DNA of 64,000 bases from JAVJST01 sp965229715 (GCA_965229715.1 CBDDJL010000002.1:1426001-1490000), one strand, 5' to 3'. Positions 27,715 through 37,279 are shown, counted from the first letter of the stretch. The notes: generated from the letters alone by a model not told the origin. Made by a program: numbers and translations.

Positions 27715-27935
27715 GGTTCAGTTCCTGACTACTAGATGTTGAAATATAGAACCGCAGGGAAGCCGGAGTCGAGCCTCCTTTATCCACATGCGGAGCGACG
27801 TAGTGTTGCGAAAAATACGGCAATTCTGGGGCCGAAGGGGTTCACGATTCGGTTAGCGGCGTTGTGCAAGTTTCTTGTCTCGGGTGGCTGGCGAAGACAC
27901 TATCCGGCGATCATGCAAATTTATGGAGCTCCGCC

Positions 27936-28892
27936 ATGGGCAAGCCACTGACCATCGAACCGCGCCGCAACTTCCAGACCTTTATGGATTTCCCGCTGGT
28001 TCGCGACCTTGACGCGCTCGATGCCCATGTCGCGGTGATCGGCATTCGGTATGGCGATCCCTACGGAATCTGGGAAGCAACAAACGATCAGACCAACGCG
28101 CCGACAGCAATCCGTGCGCGATCGGAAGAGGTCGTCGTGGCCTTAAATCACTACGATTTCGATATCGGCGGCACGTTGTTCGACGGCAAAGACATCCGGG
28201 TCGTCGATGTCGGCGACATCGACGGCGATACCAAGAACATTCCGGCGCACTACAAGGAAGCGGAAGCCGCGACGCGGAAAATTCTGGCTTCCGGTGCACG
28301 GATTATCCTGTTCGGCGGCGATCACGGTGTGCCGATCCCGGTCATGCGGGGGTTGTCGGAACTTGGCGAGGACATCACCCTGATTCAGGTCGATGCGCAT
28401 CTCGATTGGCGGAACGAGGTCAACGGCCGGCGCGAAGGCTATTCGAGTCCGATCCGGCGAGCGTCCGAGATGAATCACATCGACCGTATCTTTCAGCTCG
28501 GTATTCGCGGCAACGGCAGCGCCAGGACCGAGGAGGTCGAGGCGGCCCGGGCCTACGGTTCCAATATCATTACATCATATGAAATCCACGAAACCGGTAT
28601 GCAGGCAGTGCTGGACCGTATTCCCGATGGTGGAACCTATTATCTTACCGTCGATGCGGACGGCATGGATCCCGCCATTATGCCGGCGGTGATGGCGCCG
28701 ACGCCGGGCGGGCTGACCTACGCGCAGGTAAGACGGTTGATCCACGGCCTTGTGGCCAAGGGCAATCTTGTCGGCATGGACGTCAACGAGATCGCACCCA
28801 GGTTCGACGTTAACGGCATCACGACGCTGACCGCGGGGCGGCTGGCCTTCAACTATATTGGGATGGCAGTAAGGGCCGGTTACTTCGACTGA
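27936..28892 (+). CDS. Agmatinase/ureohydrolase family protein
   Basis: The 318-residue product belongs to the arginase/agmatinase fold, which hydrolyses guanidino groups to urea with a binuclear manganese centre. Visible ligands are His130 (GGDHG), Asp153, His155 and Asp157 (DAHLD), and Asp240 and Asp242 (DADGMDPA), with NEIAPRFD near the C terminus. The exact substrate (agmatine, guanidinobutyrate, guanidinopropionate or other) is not readable. ATG 27936 has TATGGAG upstream. It lies alone on the plus strand between dsbA-smc and DUF721, and overlaps the DUF721 stop by 13 bases. Confidence 0.88.
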   Translation: MGKPLTIEPRRNFQTFMDFPLVRDLDALDAHVAVIGIRYGDPYGIWEATNDQTNAPTAIRARSEEVVVALNHYDFDIGGTLFDGKDIRVVDVGDIDGDTKNIPAHYKEAEAATRKILASGARIILFGGDHGVPIPVMRGLSELGEDITLIQVDAHLDWRNEVNGRREGYSSPIRRASEMNHIDRIFQLGIRGNGSARTEEVEAARAYGSNIITSYEIHETGMQAVLDRIPDGGTYYLTVDADGMDPAIMPAVMAPTPGGLTYAQVRRLIHGLVAKGNLVGMDVNEIAPRFDVNGITTLTAGRLAFNYIGMAVRAGYFD

Positions 28893-29410
28893 TCGCTCGC
28901 CGCGCGGCTCAGGATCGATTGGCCGAGCCGTTCCAGGGACTGGCGCAGTTCGTCGTCTTCGACGTCGGCCACGAGATCGGCGACCTGTGCACGGATCGCC
29001 GGATCGGCCTCGGCTTCGGGCGTCTCGTCCTGTTTCCGGATCGGAATCGGCGCCTGGATGAAGTGCACGTTTTCGACTGCGCGATAACCGAAATGCCCGT
29101 TGATCCGCTCGAGCAGCAGCGGCAGCAGGTGTTGTAGTTCGACAGCGATCGAGCCCGACGCGATGCGAAGATGAAGTGTTCCGCCGGCACGTTTGCCGCG
29201 GGGGTAGACAATACGTTCCGGCGCCGTAAGGCGCGCAAGATCGGGCCCGATGACCGCCGGCCAGTCGGTGATCATGTCGCCGTCGGCAAAGCCCCGTTTG
29301 CCGAACGCCCGGCGCGTCAACGGCTTCAGGTGATCGGCGATGGACCGCGAGCGCCCGTAGCGGCGGTTCACGCCTTTGGATTGCTGTTCGCGGCTGGTGT
29401 CGGCGCTCAT
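28880..29410 (-). CDS. DUF721 (DciA-like) protein
   Basis: The 176-residue product is a basic, soluble protein with the conserved stretch DWPAVIGPDLARLTAPERI and a hydrophobic, strand-rich segment GGTLHLRIASGSIAVELQHL, both typical of the DUF721/DciA group. DciA loads the replicative helicase in many bacteria; alphaproteobacterial members carry longer C-terminal tails, as here. I prefer the ATG at 29410; an ATG at 29452 overlaps the mutY start head to head. The mutY-DUF721 divergence is a common arrangement in this class. Confidence 0.8.
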   Translation of the reverse strand: MSADTSREQQSKGVNRRYGRSRSIADHLKPLTRRAFGKRGFADGDMITDWPAVIGPDLARLTAPERIVYPRGKRAGGTLHLRIASGSIAVELQHLLPLLLERINGHFGYRAVENVHFIQAPIPIRKQDETPEAEADPAIRAQVADLVADVEDDELRQSLERLGQSILSRAASDQSK

Positions 29411-29450
29411 GTCTTTCGATCTCCGGATTCCGAATGGTAGGGTCTCGGCC

Positions 29451-30533
29451 ATGAACGAACAAGCCGAGCGGAGCGATGAGGCAGCGAAATTGCTAGCGTG
29501 GTACGACCGTGCGGCGCGTAATCTGCCGTGGCGGGCGAGACCGGGCGAAGTATCGAGTCCCTATCGTGTCTGGCTTTCCGAAATCATGCTGCAGCAAACC
29601 ACAGTTGCGACCGTCTCCGGTCGTTTCGAGGCGTTTCTTGCGCGCTGGCCGACGGTCGAGGCTCTGGCTGCCGCGCCGCTCGATGATGTTCTCCACGAAT
29701 GGCAGGGCCTCGGGTACTATGCCCGGGCACGCAATCTGCACAAGGCGGCGAGAGTGGTGGCCAACGGTCTTGGCGGGCATTTCCCGGAGACCGAGGAAGG
29801 CCTTCGGAGGCTTCCCGGTGTCGGCGACTACACGGCCGCCGCCATTGCCGCCATTGCGTACAATCTCCGCACGGCGCCGGTCGACGGTAACATTATCCGG
29901 GTCGTTGCACGCTTGCGCGCCGTCGGCGATGCCATGCCGGCGGGCAAGGTCGTGATTCGCGAACATGTTGCTGAACTGATCCCGAATGACCGGCCCGGCG
30001 ATTTCGCTCAGGCGATGATGGATCTCGGTGCGACGGTCTGCACGCCGCGCACTCCCAATTGCGGATCGTGCCCGTGGCACGATCTTTGTCGTGCGGCCGC
30101 CGAAGGGCAACAAACCGCTTATCCCGTGAAAAAATCGAAACCCCCCCGGCTGACCCGGCATGGCGTTGTGTTCTGGCTGCGCGACGATGCCGGGCGGGTT
30201 GCCGTTCGTCGCAGACCAGAGTCCGGATTGCTCGGCGGTATGATCGAGTTTCCCTCGACCGAATGGCGTGACGAGCCATGGGCCACAGCGGACGTTCTGG
30301 CTTCGGTCGAGACAGGCGAACAATTCGTGCGATTGGCCGGGTCGGTTGGCCATACGTTCACGCATTTTCACCTCGAACTCGATGTCGTCACCGGTATTGT
30401 CGGAGCGGAAAAGTTGCCCGCGGGCTGGCGTACGGTTCATCCTGAGATGTTCGTGGACGAAGCGTTGCCGACGGTGATGAAGAAAGTCGCGAGGTTCGTT
30501 GCCGGGCAACCGCAACCGGATCAGTCGTCGTAG
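29451..30533 (+). CDS. mutY: MutY, adenine DNA glycosylase
   Basis: MutY removes adenine mispaired with 8-oxoguanine. The 360-residue product has the catalytic Glu at about 44 (LSEIMLQQT), helix-hairpin-helix LPGVGDYTA at 121-129 with catalytic Asp145 (VDGNI), and a 4Fe-4S cluster with cysteines 197, 204, 207 and 213 in C-x6-C-x2-C-x5-C spacing. A C-terminal NUDIX-like domain with SVGHTFTHFHLEL follows, for 8-oxoG recognition. The ATG at 29451 gives the standard N terminus. Its 3' end overlaps apt by 13 bases, convergently. Confidence 0.96.
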   Translation: MNEQAERSDEAAKLLAWYDRAARNLPWRARPGEVSSPYRVWLSEIMLQQTTVATVSGRFEAFLARWPTVEALAAAPLDDVLHEWQGLGYYARARNLHKAARVVANGLGGHFPETEEGLRRLPGVGDYTAAAIAAIAYNLRTAPVDGNIIRVVARLRAVGDAMPAGKVVIREHVAELIPNDRPGDFAQAMMDLGATVCTPRTPNCGSCPWHDLCRAAAEGQQTAYPVKKSKPPRLTRHGVVFWLRDDAGRVAVRRRPESGLLGGMIEFPSTEWRDEPWATADVLASVETGEQFVRLAGSVGHTFTHFHLELDVVTGIVGAEKLPAGWRTVHPEMFVDEALPTVMKKVARFVAGQPQPDQSS

Positions 30534-31039
30534 GCGACCAAGGCGTCGAACGACATGTCGCCGAGTTTCTCCCGACCGCCAAGGAACGTCAGTTCGATAA
30601 TGCAGGCTGCCCCGGCGGTGACGCCGCCGACTTCGTCGATCAAATCCCGTGCGGCAGCCAGTGTGCCGCCGGTGGCAAGAAGGTCGTCGAGAATGACGAC
30701 CCGTTGCCCGGGCTTGATGGCGTCATCCTGGATCTCGACCACGTCCGTGCCGTACTCCAGTTCGTATTCATGCTTGATGGTGTTGCCGGGCAGCTTGCCC
30801 TGTTTTCGGATCATGGAGAAGCCGAGGCCGAGTTTCAGGGCCAGGGGTGCGGCGACGAGAAATCCGCGAGACTCGATGCCGGCCAATACGTCCGGTTGAT
30901 GCCGGCTAACCAGCTTGGCGAGCCGGCCCATGGTCACCTGCCATGCATCCGGTTCCGCCAATAGGGTCGAAATGTCGTAGAAAACGATCCCGGGCTTCGG
31001 AAAGTCCGAGATTCCGCGAATGTGGTCTTTAAGGTCCAT
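30521..31039 (-). CDS. apt: Adenine phosphoribosyltransferase
   Basis: Apt salvages adenine to AMP with PRPP. The 172-residue product starts MDLKDHIRGISDFPKPGI, as in other Apt proteins, has GIESRGFLVAAPLA, and the PRPP-binding loop VVILDDLLATGGT at 114-126. I set the start at 31039 because the in-frame extension to 31141 is not Apt-like. The gene stands alone on the minus strand, convergent with mutY and divergent from the aminotransferase cluster. Confidence 0.95.
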   Translation of the reverse strand: MDLKDHIRGISDFPKPGIVFYDISTLLAEPDAWQVTMGRLAKLVSRHQPDVLAGIESRGFLVAAPLALKLGLGFSMIRKQGKLPGNTIKHEYELEYGTDVVEIQDDAIKPGQRVVILDDLLATGGTLAAARDLIDEVGGVTAGAACIIELTFLGGREKLGDMSFDALVAYDD

Positions 31040-31251
31040 GACGTGTTCGAATCCGTGAAAAAAAGGCAGGGGATCGTAGGCTGCGGAATAGCGTTGCGCA
31101 ATCACTCTCGAACCAGCCGTTGCAATCCCTGTCATTTGCAAATTATGCTAATAGTCATGGGAGGGCGGAATGGCAAAAGTCGTTTCGTAATAACGATATA
31201 AATGAACGTTACAGGCCATCGCTCAGCATCGGGCGCGGTAGTAAGGCGCCT

Positions 31252-32586
31252 ATGACAAGCGTCTTTTATCGTAGCCCCGGCCACGATCTGCCAGTCGCCG
31301 TCAGGGGCGACGGCATTCGAATCGTCGACCGTGACGGCAAGGCTTATATCGACGCCTCGGGCGGCGCCGCGGTTTCATGTCTTGGCCATTCCGATCCCGA
31401 TGTGATTGCCGCCATCAAAGCGCAGATCGACGGTATTGCCTTTGCGCACACAAGTTTCTTTACCTCCGAGTCGGCGGAAGCGCTCGGCAATCTGATGGTC
31501 GAGGCCGCCCCGGACGGTCTCGACATGGCGTACTTTGTTTCCGGCGGCTCTGAAGCGGTCGAAGCGGCGCTTTTGATGGCAAGGCAGTACGTGGTCGAAA
31601 AGGGCGAGCGGAGCCGAACCCGTTTCATCGCGCGGGAATTGAGTTACCACGGCAATACCTTCGGCGCGTTGTCCGCGAGTTCCAACCGATGGCGGCGCGA
31701 GATGTTCGTCGATATGCTGGCCGAGGTTTCGCATATCGAACCATGTTACCCCTACCGCCACCAGCGCGACGGAGAAAGCGACGAGGGTTACGGCCTGCGC
31801 GCTGCCCAGGCGCTCGAAGATGAAATCTTGCGGCTAGGACCGGAAACGGTCTGTGCGTTCATTGCCGAAACCGTGGGCGGCGCAACGGCCGGTGCGTTGA
31901 CGCCGGCGCCAGGCTATCTGAAGCGTATCCGGGAAATCTGCGACACGTACGGCGTCTTGCTGATTCTCGATGAAGTGATGTGCGGTATGGGGCGCACCGG
32001 CTCTACGTTTGCCTGCGAACAGGAAGATGTCGTCCCCGATCTATTGACGTGTGCAAAAGGCCTCGGTGCGGGTTATCAGCCCATCGGCGCCGTCATGGTC
32101 TCAGGCGCGATTTACGACGCCATCCGGAGCGGATCCGGCGCGTTCCGTCACAGCCATACCTACATGGGCCATCCGACGGCGTGCGCTGCCGCGCTCGCTG
32201 TGCAAACCAAGATTCGCGAGGCGAACCTGCTCGACAATGTTCGGACGCAAGGAGAAAACCTCAGAACCGCGCTTCATGAACGTCTCGGCAACCAGCCGTG
32301 GCTCGGCGACATTCGGGGGCGTGGCCTGCTGTGTGGCGTCGAACTGGTGCAGGACCGGGCGAGCAAAGAACCTTTTGATCCGGGACTGAAGCTCCATGAG
32401 CGGATCAAGTACGCGGCGATGGACCGCGGCCTGATCTGTTATCCGGGCGGCGGTACGGCGGACGGATCGCGCGGCAATCATGTATTGCTGGCGCCGCCCT
32501 TTATTTCAACCGAGGACGATATTCGCGAGATCGCGTCTCGGCTCGGCGATGCAATCGAGGCGGTTATCGCCGATGGTGCGTTGTGA
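31252..32586 (+). CDS. Class III PLP-dependent aminotransferase
   Basis: The 444-residue product is a fold-type I omega-aminotransferase: SGGSEAVEAALLMARQY (about 97-113), Asp240 in LILDEVMCGMGRTG for the PLP nitrogen, and the Schiff-base lysine 269 in CAKGLGAGYQPIGA. Such enzymes transfer the amino group of omega- or beta-amino acids or amines to pyruvate or 2-oxoglutarate. The ATG at 31252 is preceded by an untranslated leader of about 210 bases from apt. The stop overlaps the BKACE gene by 4 bases. Together they suggest that the keto acid made here feeds the BKACE enzyme. Substrate unknown. Confidence 0.88.
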   Translation: MTSVFYRSPGHDLPVAVRGDGIRIVDRDGKAYIDASGGAAVSCLGHSDPDVIAAIKAQIDGIAFAHTSFFTSESAEALGNLMVEAAPDGLDMAYFVSGGSEAVEAALLMARQYVVEKGERSRTRFIARELSYHGNTFGALSASSNRWRREMFVDMLAEVSHIEPCYPYRHQRDGESDEGYGLRAAQALEDEILRLGPETVCAFIAETVGGATAGALTPAPGYLKRIREICDTYGVLLILDEVMCGMGRTGSTFACEQEDVVPDLLTCAKGLGAGYQPIGAVMVSGAIYDAIRSGSGAFRHSHTYMGHPTACAAALAVQTKIREANLLDNVRTQGENLRTALHERLGNQPWLGDIRGRGLLCGVELVQDRASKEPFDPGLKLHERIKYAAMDRGLICYPGGGTADGSRGNHVLLAPPFISTEDDIREIASRLGDAIEAVIADGAL

Positions 32587-33485
32587 ACGACATGTCGCAG
32601 GATATGCCCGACGGCGGCATCGCCGAACCGCTGGTCATCGCCGTGGCGCCGAACGGAGCGCGGAAGACAAAAGCAGATCATGCGGCCATTCCGCTGACGC
32701 CCTTGGAACTCGGTGAGGAGGCGGCGCGCTGCCGCGACGCGGGCGCGGCAATGATCCATCTGCATGTTCGGTCCGACGATGGCGGCCACTCATTGGACCC
32801 GGGTCGCTATCGCGACGGAATCGCCGCTGTGCGGGACGCGGTTGGTGACGATCTGATCATCCAGATTACGACGGAAGCTGTCGGGATTTACGAGGCGGCG
32901 GAGCAGATGGCGACGGTTCGGGATGTGGTGCCGGAGGCCGTATCGACGGCGATACGGGAGTTGGTCCCCGATGCTGCATCGGAAGATGACGCCGCGGCGT
33001 TCTACGCCTGGGCGGCGGAGCAGGGCATTCTCGTCCAGTACATTCTCTATGATGCCGGCGACGTGTTCCGGTTTGTCGACCTGCGCCAACGGGGCGTGCT
33101 GCCGGCAGGTCCGGCATCGGTTCTCTATGTGCTCGGCCGTTATGCCGCCGGCCAGCGGTCCTCGCCGACTGATTTGCTGCCGTTTCTTGCCGCGGCTGAA
33201 GGCCATGATCTTGCGTGGCACTGGTCGGTGTGTGCATTCGGCCCGCTGGAGGGGGCATGCGCCCTGACCGCCGCCGGGCTCGGCGGCCATGCCCGGGTCG
33301 GGATGGAAAACAACATGTTGCTCAACGACGGATCGTTGGCGCCGGACAACGCTGCTCTTGTGCGCCAGGTCAGTGAAGGGGCCGCATTCATGTCGCGCCC
33401 GGTTGCCGATGCAAGCGCTGCCCGTGACATGTTGGCCCGTTCGCCCTACCGTAGTGTTCAAGCACACCCGGCGACAAGGGTGTGA
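32583..33485 (+). CDS. BKACE (DUF849) beta-keto acid cleavage enzyme
   Basis: The 300-residue product is a TIM-barrel BKACE protein with the zinc-binding HLHVR at 59-63 and the C-terminal GGHARVGMENN segment carrying the third ligand region. Characterised members condense a beta-keto acid with acetyl-CoA and release acetoacetate plus a new CoA ester (for example in lysine fermentation or carnitine breakdown). Translation starts at GTG 32583 overlapping the aminotransferase TGA, so the two enzymes are made together. The actual beta-keto acid cannot be deduced. The N terminus is slightly extended; ATG 32592 is an alternative start. Confidence 0.87.
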   Translation: MNDMSQDMPDGGIAEPLVIAVAPNGARKTKADHAAIPLTPLELGEEAARCRDAGAAMIHLHVRSDDGGHSLDPGRYRDGIAAVRDAVGDDLIIQITTEAVGIYEAAEQMATVRDVVPEAVSTAIRELVPDAASEDDAAAFYAWAAEQGILVQYILYDAGDVFRFVDLRQRGVLPAGPASVLYVLGRYAAGQRSSPTDLLPFLAAAEGHDLAWHWSVCAFGPLEGACALTAAGLGGHARVGMENNMLLNDGSLAPDNAALVRQVSEGAAFMSRPVADASAARDMLARSPYRSVQAHPATRV

Positions 33486-33520
33486 AGAATGGATATGGGT
33501 TTCTCAATCTTCCATCACTC

Positions 33521-33527
33521 AAGGAGG
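33521..33527 (+). promoter_or_regulatory. Consensus Shine-Dalgarno site for the first TAXI protein
   Basis: AAGGAGG ends 5 bases before the ATG at 33533, a near-perfect match to the 16S tail and the strongest such site in this cluster. It suggests high translation of the binding protein. Confidence 0.7.
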
Positions 33528-33532
33528 TAAAC

Positions 33533-34519
33533 ATGATGATCAGGAAGACACTTATCGCCACAGCTGCCGCTGTCGGCCTGACCCTCACGGGCGGGACGAT
33601 CGGTTCCGGCGATGCCGCTGCACAGGAACAGCAGTTCATTTCGATCGGCACCGGCGGCGTCACCGGCGTCTACTATCCGACGGGCGGCGCGATCTGTCGT
33701 CTCGTCAACAAGATGCGCAAGGAAACCGGAATCCGCTGTTCGGCGGAATCGACCGGCGGTTCGATTTACAACATCAACACGATCCGCGCCGGCGAACTCG
33801 AGTTTGGCGTTGCCCAGTCCGATTGGCAGTATCATGCCTACAACGGCACCTCTAAATTCGCGGACCAGGGTGCGTTCAAGGACCTACGGGCCGTATTCTC
33901 GGTTCATCCGGAACCCGTTACCGTCATTGCGCATGACGACTCGGGCATCAAGACGCTGACCGACGCCAAGGGCAAGCGATTGAACATCGGCAACGCCGGT
34001 TCTGGCACCCGCGGTACGTGGGAAGTCATTGAGGCGGCACTCGGCTGGGATCGCAGCGATCTCAAGCTCGCGGCTGAAATGAAGTCGGCCGAAACCGGTC
34101 AGGCGGTCTGCGACGGTAAAATCGACGCCTACTTCTGGCTCGTCGGTCACCCGTCGGCGCTGACCCAGGAATCGCTGGCAACCTGCGCGGCGCATCTGGT
34201 CGATGTGACCGGCCCGGCGATCGACAAGCTGGTCTCGGACAATCCTTACTACCGTAAGGCGACCATTCCCGCAGGCATGTACAACAACGACAAGGACATT
34301 CAGACCTTCGGTGTCGGCGCGACTTTCGTGACCAGTGCCCAGGTGTCCGACGAGGTCGTGTACACGGTGGTCAAGGCCGTCTTCGAGAACTTCGACGACT
34401 TCAAGAAACTTCACCCGGCGTTTGCCAATCTGAAGGAGTCGGAAATGATCTCCGACTCTCTCTCGGCGCCGCTGCACCCGGGTGCGGAGAAGTACTACAA
34501 GGAACGCGGCTGGATGTAA
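33533..34519 (+). CDS. TAXI-family TRAP transporter solute-binding protein 1
   Basis: The 328-residue product has a signal peptide (residues 1 to about 31, ending GDAAAQ) and a TAXI fold: TGGVTGVYYPTGGAICRLVN, then CSAESTGGS and VAQSDWQYHAYNGTSKF. TAXI proteins capture small organic anions in the periplasm for Na+- or H+-driven TRAP import. Strong Shine-Dalgarno AAGGAGG and a stable hairpin after the stop suggest that it is made in excess over the permease. It is co-directional with the aminotransferase/BKACE pair 47 bases upstream. A second TAXI paralogue lies at 38361. Confidence 0.93.
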   Translation: MMIRKTLIATAAAVGLTLTGGTIGSGDAAAQEQQFISIGTGGVTGVYYPTGGAICRLVNKMRKETGIRCSAESTGGSIYNINTIRAGELEFGVAQSDWQYHAYNGTSKFADQGAFKDLRAVFSVHPEPVTVIAHDDSGIKTLTDAKGKRLNIGNAGSGTRGTWEVIEAALGWDRSDLKLAAEMKSAETGQAVCDGKIDAYFWLVGHPSALTQESLATCAAHLVDVTGPAIDKLVSDNPYYRKATIPAGMYNNDKDIQTFGVGATFVTSAQVSDEVVYTVVKAVFENFDDFKKLHPAFANLKESEMISDSLSAPLHPGAEKYYKERGWM

Positions 34520-34532
34520 TCCGGCCTGCAAA

Positions 34533-34559
34533 CCGGGGCGGCGCTCTCAGCCGCCCCGG
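34533..34559 (+). promoter_or_regulatory. GC-rich hairpin between TAXI protein and permease
   Basis: CCGGGGCGGC pairs perfectly with GCCGCCCCGG around a 7-base loop, 14 bases after the solute-binding protein stop. No T-run follows. Hairpins in this position commonly protect the upstream message or partly terminate transcription, giving more binding protein than permease. Confidence 0.65.
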
Positions 34560-34669
34560 CATCCTTGTCGTATTCGTACATTCATCTCGATCGATCAGAT
34601 CAAGCCCATTTCACGAAGACAATAGGCCATGAAAACAACTGGCCACGGGGACAATAGGGGAGCAGGAAC

Positions 34670-37279
34670 ATGAGCAAGGACGTTCCGACCGTAGAGGAGA
34701 TGGTTGCCAAGGTAGACACCGGGGGGCGCAACGCCACCGGATGGCAAGGTAAAACCATTATCGCGATCGCCTTCGTGTGGGCGCTGTTTCAGCTTTACAT
34801 TGCATCCAGCTTGCCGTTTTGGCTTTCCGATATTTTCGGCACCAGTCTGGTGGTGACGAGTACCGATGCTCGGCCCATTCACCTTGCGTTCGCAATTTTG
34901 CTCGCGTCACTCGCATATCCCTTGTTTAAAAATAGCCCTACGGATCATATTCCCTGGTACGACTGGATTCTGGCTATCGTCAGCGTATCGTCGTGCCTCT
35001 ACCTCGTATTTTTCCGGGACGACCTGAACCTGCGTGCCGGCCTGCCGACGACGACCGATCTGGTGATCGCGACCCTCGGTATGCTCATGCTCGGCGTTGC
35101 CGTGTATCGCGCGCTCGGCCTGCCGCTGGTCATCGTTGCCAGCGTCTTCGTCGCTTACGTGTTCTTCGGCCATTCCGATGTATTGCCCGACGCCGTCATG
35201 TGGAAGGGCGCATCGTACGGCAAGGCGATGTGGCATTTTTGGATGCAGGGCGAGGGCGTCTTCGGCGTTGCACTCAGCGTCTCGGCGGCGCTGATCTTCC
35301 TGTTCGTGCTCTTCGGATCGATCCTTGAGAAAGCCGGCGCCGGTAACTTTTTCATTAAGATCGCGTTCGCGCTGCTCGGTCATTTCCGGGGCGGGCCGGC
35401 CAAGGCGGCCGTCGTTGCCTCGGCCCTGAGCGGTCTTTATTCCGGCTCCTCGATTGCCAACACGGTGACGACGGGCACATTCACCATCCCGCTGATGAAG
35501 CGGACCGGTTTTGCGCCTGAAAAGGCCGGCGCGGTTGAGGTCGCATCCTCCACCAATGGCCAGTTGACGCCGCCTGTCATGGGCGCTGCGGCGTTTCTGA
35601 TCGCCGAGTTCACAGGCATTTCCTATACCGAAATCATCAAGCACGCCTTGGTGCCGGCGCTGATCTCCTATATCGCGCTGGTCTACATTGTGCACCTCGA
35701 AGCGATGAAACTGGGCCTCAAGGGCATGCAGAAGCCACCGTCCTCGATGACCTTCATGATGAAGATCATCAGCGCGCTCGGCGGTTTCATCGGGATCGGT
35801 ATTCTGGGTGTTCTGGTCTATTTCGGTCTTGGCTGGATCAAGGTCGTCGCGCCGGATGCGGCGTTCACGGTGGTTTGCCTGCTGAGTGCGGCCGCCTATC
35901 TGATTCTTGTCTGGTTCGCGTCGCGCTATCCGGATCTTGAGGTCGATGCGCCGGACGCCCCGATCACCGAGTTACCGCGTGCGGGTGCAACCGCCGTGAC
36001 CGGACTCTATTACATCTTGCCCATCGTCATTTTGATCTGGAGCATCGTCATCGAGCGGCTGTCGCCGGGCTTTGCAGCTTTCTGGGCGACCCTGGCGATG
36101 ATTGCCGTCGCCCTGACCCAGCACCCGCTGAAGGCGTTTTTCCGGGGCACGGGCGAGTACGGCATGCGCTTCAAGCGTGGCATGATGGAATGCTTCGAAG
36201 GCATGATCGCCGGCTCGCGCAACATGATCGGCATCGGTGTCGCAACCGGCGCGGCCGGTATCATCGTCGGCACCATCTCGCTGACCGGCGCTCATCAGGT
36301 GGTCGGCGAGTTCGTCGAGTTCCTCTCGGGCGGCAACTTGATGATCATGCTGATCCTCGTCGCGATCATGAGCCTGATCCTCGGGATGGGCTTGCCGACG
36401 ACGGCGAACTACATTGTCGTTTCGTCGCTGATGGCGCCGGTGATCATCACACTCGGCGCCAAGAGCGGCCTGATCATCCCGCTGATTGCCGTTCACCTGT
36501 TCGTGTTTTATTTCGGCATTTTGGCGGACGACACGCCACCCGTGGGTCTGGCGGCCTTTGCCGCGGCGGCCATCTCCGGCGGCGATCCGATCAGGACCGG
36601 CGTCCAGGGTTTCATGTACGATATTCGCACGGCCTTGTTGCCGTTCCTGTTCATCTTCAATACCGAGCTGTTGTTGATCGATGTGTCCTGGATCAAGGGA
36701 GTGTTCGTGTTTTGTGTCGGGGTGATCGCCATGATGCTATTTGCATCGGCAACGCAAGGATTCCTATTCGTTCGAAACCGATGGTGGGAATCCATTATCC
36801 TGTTGCTGGTTGCGTTCACCCTGTTCAGACCGGGTTACTGGCTCGATCAGGTGCAGTCGCCCTACAAGCACATCGAACCGACAAAGGTGTTCGAGATTGT
36901 CGGCGATACGCCGGACAACGGCGTGTTGACGGTGATTGTCAGCGGCCCGGACTTCGACACCGGCGAGATAACATCGACGACGGTTCTGGTGCCGCTCGGG
37001 CGTCAGGATGAGGCCGTCGAACGGCTCCGTGGCGCCGGATTGATCGTCAATGTCGAAGACGGACAGGCGGTCATCGAGGAACCGTTCCCGGGGACGCCGC
37101 TGTTCGACAAGATCGGCAGCCTGTTCGATTACTACGGCGAACGGCCGGTTATGCTTGAGACCATTCAGAAGGAGGTCGACCGGATGCCGAAGGAGGTGTT
37201 CTACATCCCGGCGCTGGCATTGCTCGCTTTCGTCGTCATTTCGCAGCGTCGCCGGCGTGAGGCGGAGGCCCCCGCTTGA
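34670..37279 (+). CDS. TRAP transporter fused permease (4TM + 12TM)
   Basis: The 869-residue polytopic protein fuses the small and large TRAP membrane subunits, as usual for TAXI systems. Family motifs include LYSGSSIANTVTTGTFTIP, STNGQLTPPVMGAAAF, LGMGLPTTANYIVVSS and DDTPPVGLAAFAAAAISGG. After the last core helices there is a soluble C-terminal stretch (about 740-840) with the character of DUF3394, then a final hydrophobic helix. It would import the ligand delivered by one or both TAXI proteins. GGGGAGCAGGAAC precedes the ATG. It is 4 bases overlapped with the following PLP enzyme. Confidence 0.93.
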   Translation: MSKDVPTVEEMVAKVDTGGRNATGWQGKTIIAIAFVWALFQLYIASSLPFWLSDIFGTSLVVTSTDARPIHLAFAILLASLAYPLFKNSPTDHIPWYDWILAIVSVSSCLYLVFFRDDLNLRAGLPTTTDLVIATLGMLMLGVAVYRALGLPLVIVASVFVAYVFFGHSDVLPDAVMWKGASYGKAMWHFWMQGEGVFGVALSVSAALIFLFVLFGSILEKAGAGNFFIKIAFALLGHFRGGPAKAAVVASALSGLYSGSSIANTVTTGTFTIPLMKRTGFAPEKAGAVEVASSTNGQLTPPVMGAAAFLIAEFTGISYTEIIKHALVPALISYIALVYIVHLEAMKLGLKGMQKPPSSMTFMMKIISALGGFIGIGILGVLVYFGLGWIKVVAPDAAFTVVCLLSAAAYLILVWFASRYPDLEVDAPDAPITELPRAGATAVTGLYYILPIVILIWSIVIERLSPGFAAFWATLAMIAVALTQHPLKAFFRGTGEYGMRFKRGMMECFEGMIAGSRNMIGIGVATGAAGIIVGTISLTGAHQVVGEFVEFLSGGNLMIMLILVAIMSLILGMGLPTTANYIVVSSLMAPVIITLGAKSGLIIPLIAVHLFVFYFGILADDTPPVGLAAFAAAAISGGDPIRTGVQGFMYDIRTALLPFLFIFNTELLLIDVSWIKGVFVFCVGVIAMMLFASATQGFLFVRNRWWESIILLLVAFTLFRPGYWLDQVQSPYKHIEPTKVFEIVGDTPDNGVLTVIVSGPDFDTGEITSTTVLVPLGRQDEAVERLRGAGLIVNVEDGQAVIEEPFPGTPLFDKIGSLFDYYGERPVMLETIQKEVDRMPKEVFYIPALALLAFVVISQRRRREAEAPA

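Noticed and set aside
31171..31191. Tiny leader peptide (six codons) with a GGGAGGGCGGA site upstream of the aminotransferase
   Set aside because: No run of regulatory codons and no attenuator structure; too short to support.
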